NCBI GenBank assembly: GCA_036897095.1
Contig: JAYMSP010003375.1
Coordinates: 1 to 20,036, forward strand
DNA: 20,036 bases
Direction of reading: 5' to 3'
DNA from: Plantago elongata
Taxonomy: Eukaryota; Streptophyta; Magnoliopsida; Lamiales; Plantaginaceae
The notes beneath the pieces were generated by a model that did no database searches, was not told the origin of the DNA, and saw nothing but the letters and a program-made list of their open reading frames with translations. This document shows positions 17,139 through 20,036 of this stretch, in pieces; position 1 is the stretch's first letter; each line of letters begins with the position of its first letter. The position numbers and the translations under genes are program-made.

Positions 17139-18735
17139 TGTGTCAAATCAGAGTTTTCTATTCATTTATTTTTATGTCAGAGTTAAATCCAACTGCTAAG
17201 TTAAATTGTAGTATAATGGAAATAACCGGAGGTTGGTCTCTAAGGACTTAACCAACTGGTTGTTTCGGCTTATAGAATTAGTAAACAAAATTATATATAA
17301 TAAGAAAGATGTGGAGAGAGAAGAGAGTTTGTTTGCCTCAGCGGCGAGTTATTTTGTGTTTGTTGTGAAGAAAAGAAGAGAGTTTGTAGAGAGTAGAGGA
17401 GATAAACAGAGAAGAGAAATATTAAATATGAAGAAAAGTTGTGCAATTGTAGGAACAATAGGTGGTAATTTCAACAAGATGATTAGTAAGGATTTGCAAT
17501 TCACATGAGTTAATCACATTGAGTGTCTCACACACTCGCTTCATGAACGTTCAGTGTCTCACTCACTACTTTCATGGTAAAGGTAGTAGTAGTGGAGTCG
17601 TTAATTCCACTAAACTACGGGCAAACATAGTTATCTGGTTTATATATAATTTCAACAAACCTTTCGTAAAATTCATGGCCGAAAAGATAGTTTGACAAAA
17701 GCTCGAATTATGCGATGCTATTATTTTGAAGTAAGAATATCAAATATATTTAACCAGATATATTATTTTAGCCCAAAGCACAGTGATTAATCCTAACGCA
17801 TATCAAATTGCATAAACCCTAACTAATCATGCTTGTATTCATCACCACCTCATAGTGGGGTGTTTAGCTACTCATAGTCATAGAAGAGAGAGAGCTAAGC
17901 ACATATTCTCAAGATAAAGAAGGATTAGAGAGCAGTGTATAGAAGCTTGTCACTCCCAGGTAACTATTAGGATCTAACTGTAGAGCTTGCTAGAATCCGA
18001 ATCCCAATTGACACAAAATACTCTTTGATATAAAATATAATCATGGCTAGGGTCAAGCGACCTCTCTCTCTCTCTCTCTCTCTCTCTCTAGTGTGTTGAG
18101 AGAGGAGTTGTGTTGTGAAAGTATGTTTACAGTTGAAGGCTAGGGCCCTATTATATAGAGAGAGAAAATAGTAGAACCTAACTAGGAGACACTGGTTTAA
18201 TATGGACGTCGCCAGCTTTTGGAGTAAAAGTCGACTAGGACTTGGAAGTAGAAGTTCGTGGGTAACTAGGAATGCTAGCAACGCGATGGGCTAAAATTAA
18301 CCTGTCGCGTCACGATGAGTGCGTCACGTTGCGAGGGACAAGAGACCGCTCGTGATGCGAGCGCATCGTCGCATCGCTGGCAGGCATCCTAGCGACGCGG
18401 CGAAACTGTTTGTGAGAGTTCGCGACGCGAGCATGCCAGTTCGCCGCAATTCACCAGTTTTGCTCCTTTTGCTCGATTCTGCTCATTCCAATTTCGTTTC
18501 TTGGTCTTTTGACTCCATTGCTCCACTTCTAGCAACCATGCAAAGCAGTGGATCATCCAAGAATGCACATAATGCATCCTTTTTGCTATAAATTAGAGTT
18601 TTCACCAAATACCCGTAGAATACAAAACAACGTGAAACGAGTAAAACAATTCTACTTTATTATCAAAACTAAGACTTAAGAGCAATAAAAGTTGGTGAAA
18701 AAGACTAGATGAGATGGTCCAAAATCCTCTCATCA
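17139..18735 (-). mobile_element. 3' LTR of an Athila/Tat-like gypsy element (about 1.6 kb)
   Basis: The left end, TGTGTCAAATC at 17139, falls exactly where the neighbouring LTR is cut. The right end is CCTCTCATCA at 18735, giving a minus-strand LTR start TGATGAGAGG preceded by a purine tract. A minus-strand TATA-like TATATAAT lies at 18157-18150. The LTR contains a (CT)14 run and a GC-rich segment with repeated GACGCG-like words (18280-18440). No convincing protein is encoded. Assignment to the Athila/Tat group rests on the motif next to the PPT. Confidence 0.65.
18062..18089. repeat. (CT)14 microsatellite
   Basis: Fourteen uninterrupted CT dinucleotides lie just downstream (minus sense) of the LTR TATA-like box, in what would be the 5' leader. 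Confidence 0.95.
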
Positions 18736-19130
18736 AATCCCCCAAACCAAACCTTTGCTTGTCCTCAAGCAAAAGACTCAACTAAATCCTATAAGAAAAT
18801 AAACAAACAAATAGACACCCAAACAACCAAGTTAGATCCCTAAGACACGACACTACCATTGCAAGGAATAAACTCTGGGAATATAAAATACTTTACTAAT
18901 TTCACCGGCATTCATAGCAAGACAAACATAAGTTCAAAAAATTCGGTTCCAAAGCTAATAAAACTTAAGTCTAACAGTGTAATCCCCCTCTAGTGGATAA
19001 GATATATGATTCTACGCTCCTGGAAGTATTCAGTAGGGGTCACACTCAAGAAATAGAAGAGGTAAGGAAGGTGATTTTCATCACAAGGTGCCTAAAACAC
19101 ATCTCATGCTTTGCACTAGACCAGATTCAT
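18736..19130 (-). other. 3' internal end of the Athila/Tat-like element with PPT and hairpin motif
   Basis: On the minus strand the last internal bases read CTTGAGGACAAGCAAAGGTT, then GGTTTGGGGGATT, then the LTR. From memory, a GAGGACAAGCAA...TTTGGGGG block sits in this place in Athila, Tat and Ogre elements. TTTGCTTG-TCCT-CAAGCAAA (18754-18773) is a perfect 8-bp hairpin. The remaining sequence to about 19130 is non-coding, like the long 3' untranslated regions of that group. The upstream coding part is not in the window. Confidence 0.65.
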
Positions 19131-19220
19131 TCGGAAGGGACTTTCTTCTTCCTTTGCCTTAACTTCGACTTGAAGTAGATCTTCAAGATTTTGCTTCCAA
19201 TTGTTGTTCTATATTCGCAC

Positions 19221-19656
19221 GCTGAACACTTTCAGATGTTTGATATTAGGGGGTCTACCAACTAAAAGCTCATAAGGAGTTTTGTCATGGTGTTTGTTTA
19301 TCAAGCATCTGTTTTGAGTGTAGCATGTTGTATTTACAGCTTCAACCCAAAAAAATTCACTTATTTCAGTGTCATCTAGCATTGTCCTTGCGATTTCTTT
19401 AAGGGTCCTATTCATCCTTCCCGGAACACCATTTTGTTGTGGTGTTCTTATTTCAGTTCCATCTAGCATTGTCCTTGTCATTTTTCATGACTTCTAGTTT
19501 GTTCAGCAAGTTTTGTATCTCCACCCTAGCATCAGATTTTTGTTTCAAAAAAACAACCCAGGTAAACCTAGATAAGTCATCTACAACATCTAGATCATAT
19601 TTCTTGCCCACATAACTAGTTACAGATGATTCAAAAAGATCCATGTGTAATAGTTG
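19221..19656 (-). pseudogene. Second Ty1/copia integrase fragment, same family as at 1-297
   Basis: The minus strand from 19644 reads MDLFESSVTSYVGKKYDLDV, VDDLSRFTWVVFLKQKSDAR and NLLNKLEVMKNDK, nearly the same as the fragment at the left edge. It then jumps to TPQQNGVPGRMNRTLKEIAR and the C-terminal part of the core, ending at IKHLKVF near 19224. The segment with the second catalytic Asp (the S-D-N/R-G-G-E region) is deleted. The third catalytic residue, Glu in the usual NGVAERKN, is Gly here. Charged sequence at about 19130-19220 may be a further remnant. The element is inactive. Its upstream end is cut by the LTR starting at 19658. Confidence 0.88.
19448..19477. repeat. 30-bp filler duplicated from 19361-19390
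   Basis: The bases at the integrase deletion junction match 19361-19390 at 28 of 30 positions (offset 87). The duplicated words include CATCTAGCATTGTCCTTG. It sits exactly between KNDK and the RTPQQNGV block. Confidence 0.82.
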
Positions 19657-19657
19657 T

Positions 19658-20036
19658 TGTCACGCCTCGAGACTACACCGTGGATCCCGCTACATTTAAT
19701 ATTCATTTAATAACATATTCACCACTCCGCCCATTGGCGTGGCCAGCCATGTGAACATTCCACCGTCCACACGAAGCCTTATCCACCTGTCAGTCTCACC
19801 GACAAACATCCCAACAATATAAAAAGCCAACCACCGGTTACCATAATTTTTAAAACATAATTTACATCAGAGTTTTAGCGTAAAAGCCTTTTGAAAATAA
19901 TATACAGGTGAGTGGTTACTGGTATCAACATATCTACAATCCATAAGTACAACATATTCAAACCTCAACTACACGTTAGTATTATACATGCCAAAATACA
20001 AAGTCTTACTATACGAAGAGACTAGTAGCTTCTAAA
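19658..20036 (-). mobile_element. Start of another LTR (TGTCACGCC type), runs off the window
   Basis: The copia integrase frame is broken after AGTTG (19656). Beyond it comes TGTCACGCCTCGAGAC, resembling the inverted end of the long LTR at 13253 (TGTAGCGCCCCGTCC) and the general plant style ending in GGCGTGACA. The orientation is inferred from that resemblance. The rest of the visible 379 bases has no coding sequence, and the far end lies outside the window. Confidence 0.55.

Overview
This looks like a nuclear genomic segment from a flowering plant, most likely a eudicot. It holds one intact host gene with 11 exons and ten GT-AG introns, in AT-rich non-coding DNA, with decayed LTR retrotransposons on both sides. 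No prokaryotic features, rRNA or tRNA genes, or CRISPR arrays were seen. The species cannot be named from this sequence.

The host gene (5723-9660, + strand) encodes plant 8-amino-7-oxononanoate (KAPA) synthase, BIOF, the PLP enzyme that begins the committed part of biotin synthesis. All 11 coding exons join in frame to give 474 residues, with the catalytic lysine and the other PLP contacts present. The protein ends in AKL, a canonical peroxisomal targeting signal. Intron 1 contains a decayed in-frame copy of the start of exon 2, with its own splice-like ends.

Left region (1-3240): a Ty1/copia element on the - strand. Reading right to left, it has an LTR whose promoter-bearing part is duplicated in tandem (two units of about 954 bp, each with a TATA box), a primer-binding site matching initiator tRNA-Met, a gag, and then an abrupt fusion to GAG-pre-integrase and integrase. 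Protease and zinc-knuckle regions are missing. The stretch 3241-5500 is AT-rich intergenic DNA with small repeats.

Right region (9661-20036): AT-rich DNA with a minisatellite, then a stack of nested elements, all with coding sense on the - strand. (i) A gypsy-type element at 12025-17138 has LTRs, PPT, PBS, gag and protease remnants but no visible reverse transcriptase or integrase. (ii) Inside it lies a very long LTR of about 2.9 kb (13253-16196) carrying three kinds of tandem repeat. (iii) An LTR with an Athila/Tat-like 3' end (17139-18735, then internal DNA to about 19130) cuts off the outer LTR of element (i). (iv) A second integrase fragment of the left copia family lies at 19221-19656. 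(v) Another LTR starts at 19658 inside that fragment and leaves the window. None of these elements can code for its own movement. The host gene appears to be the only functional protein-coding gene here.
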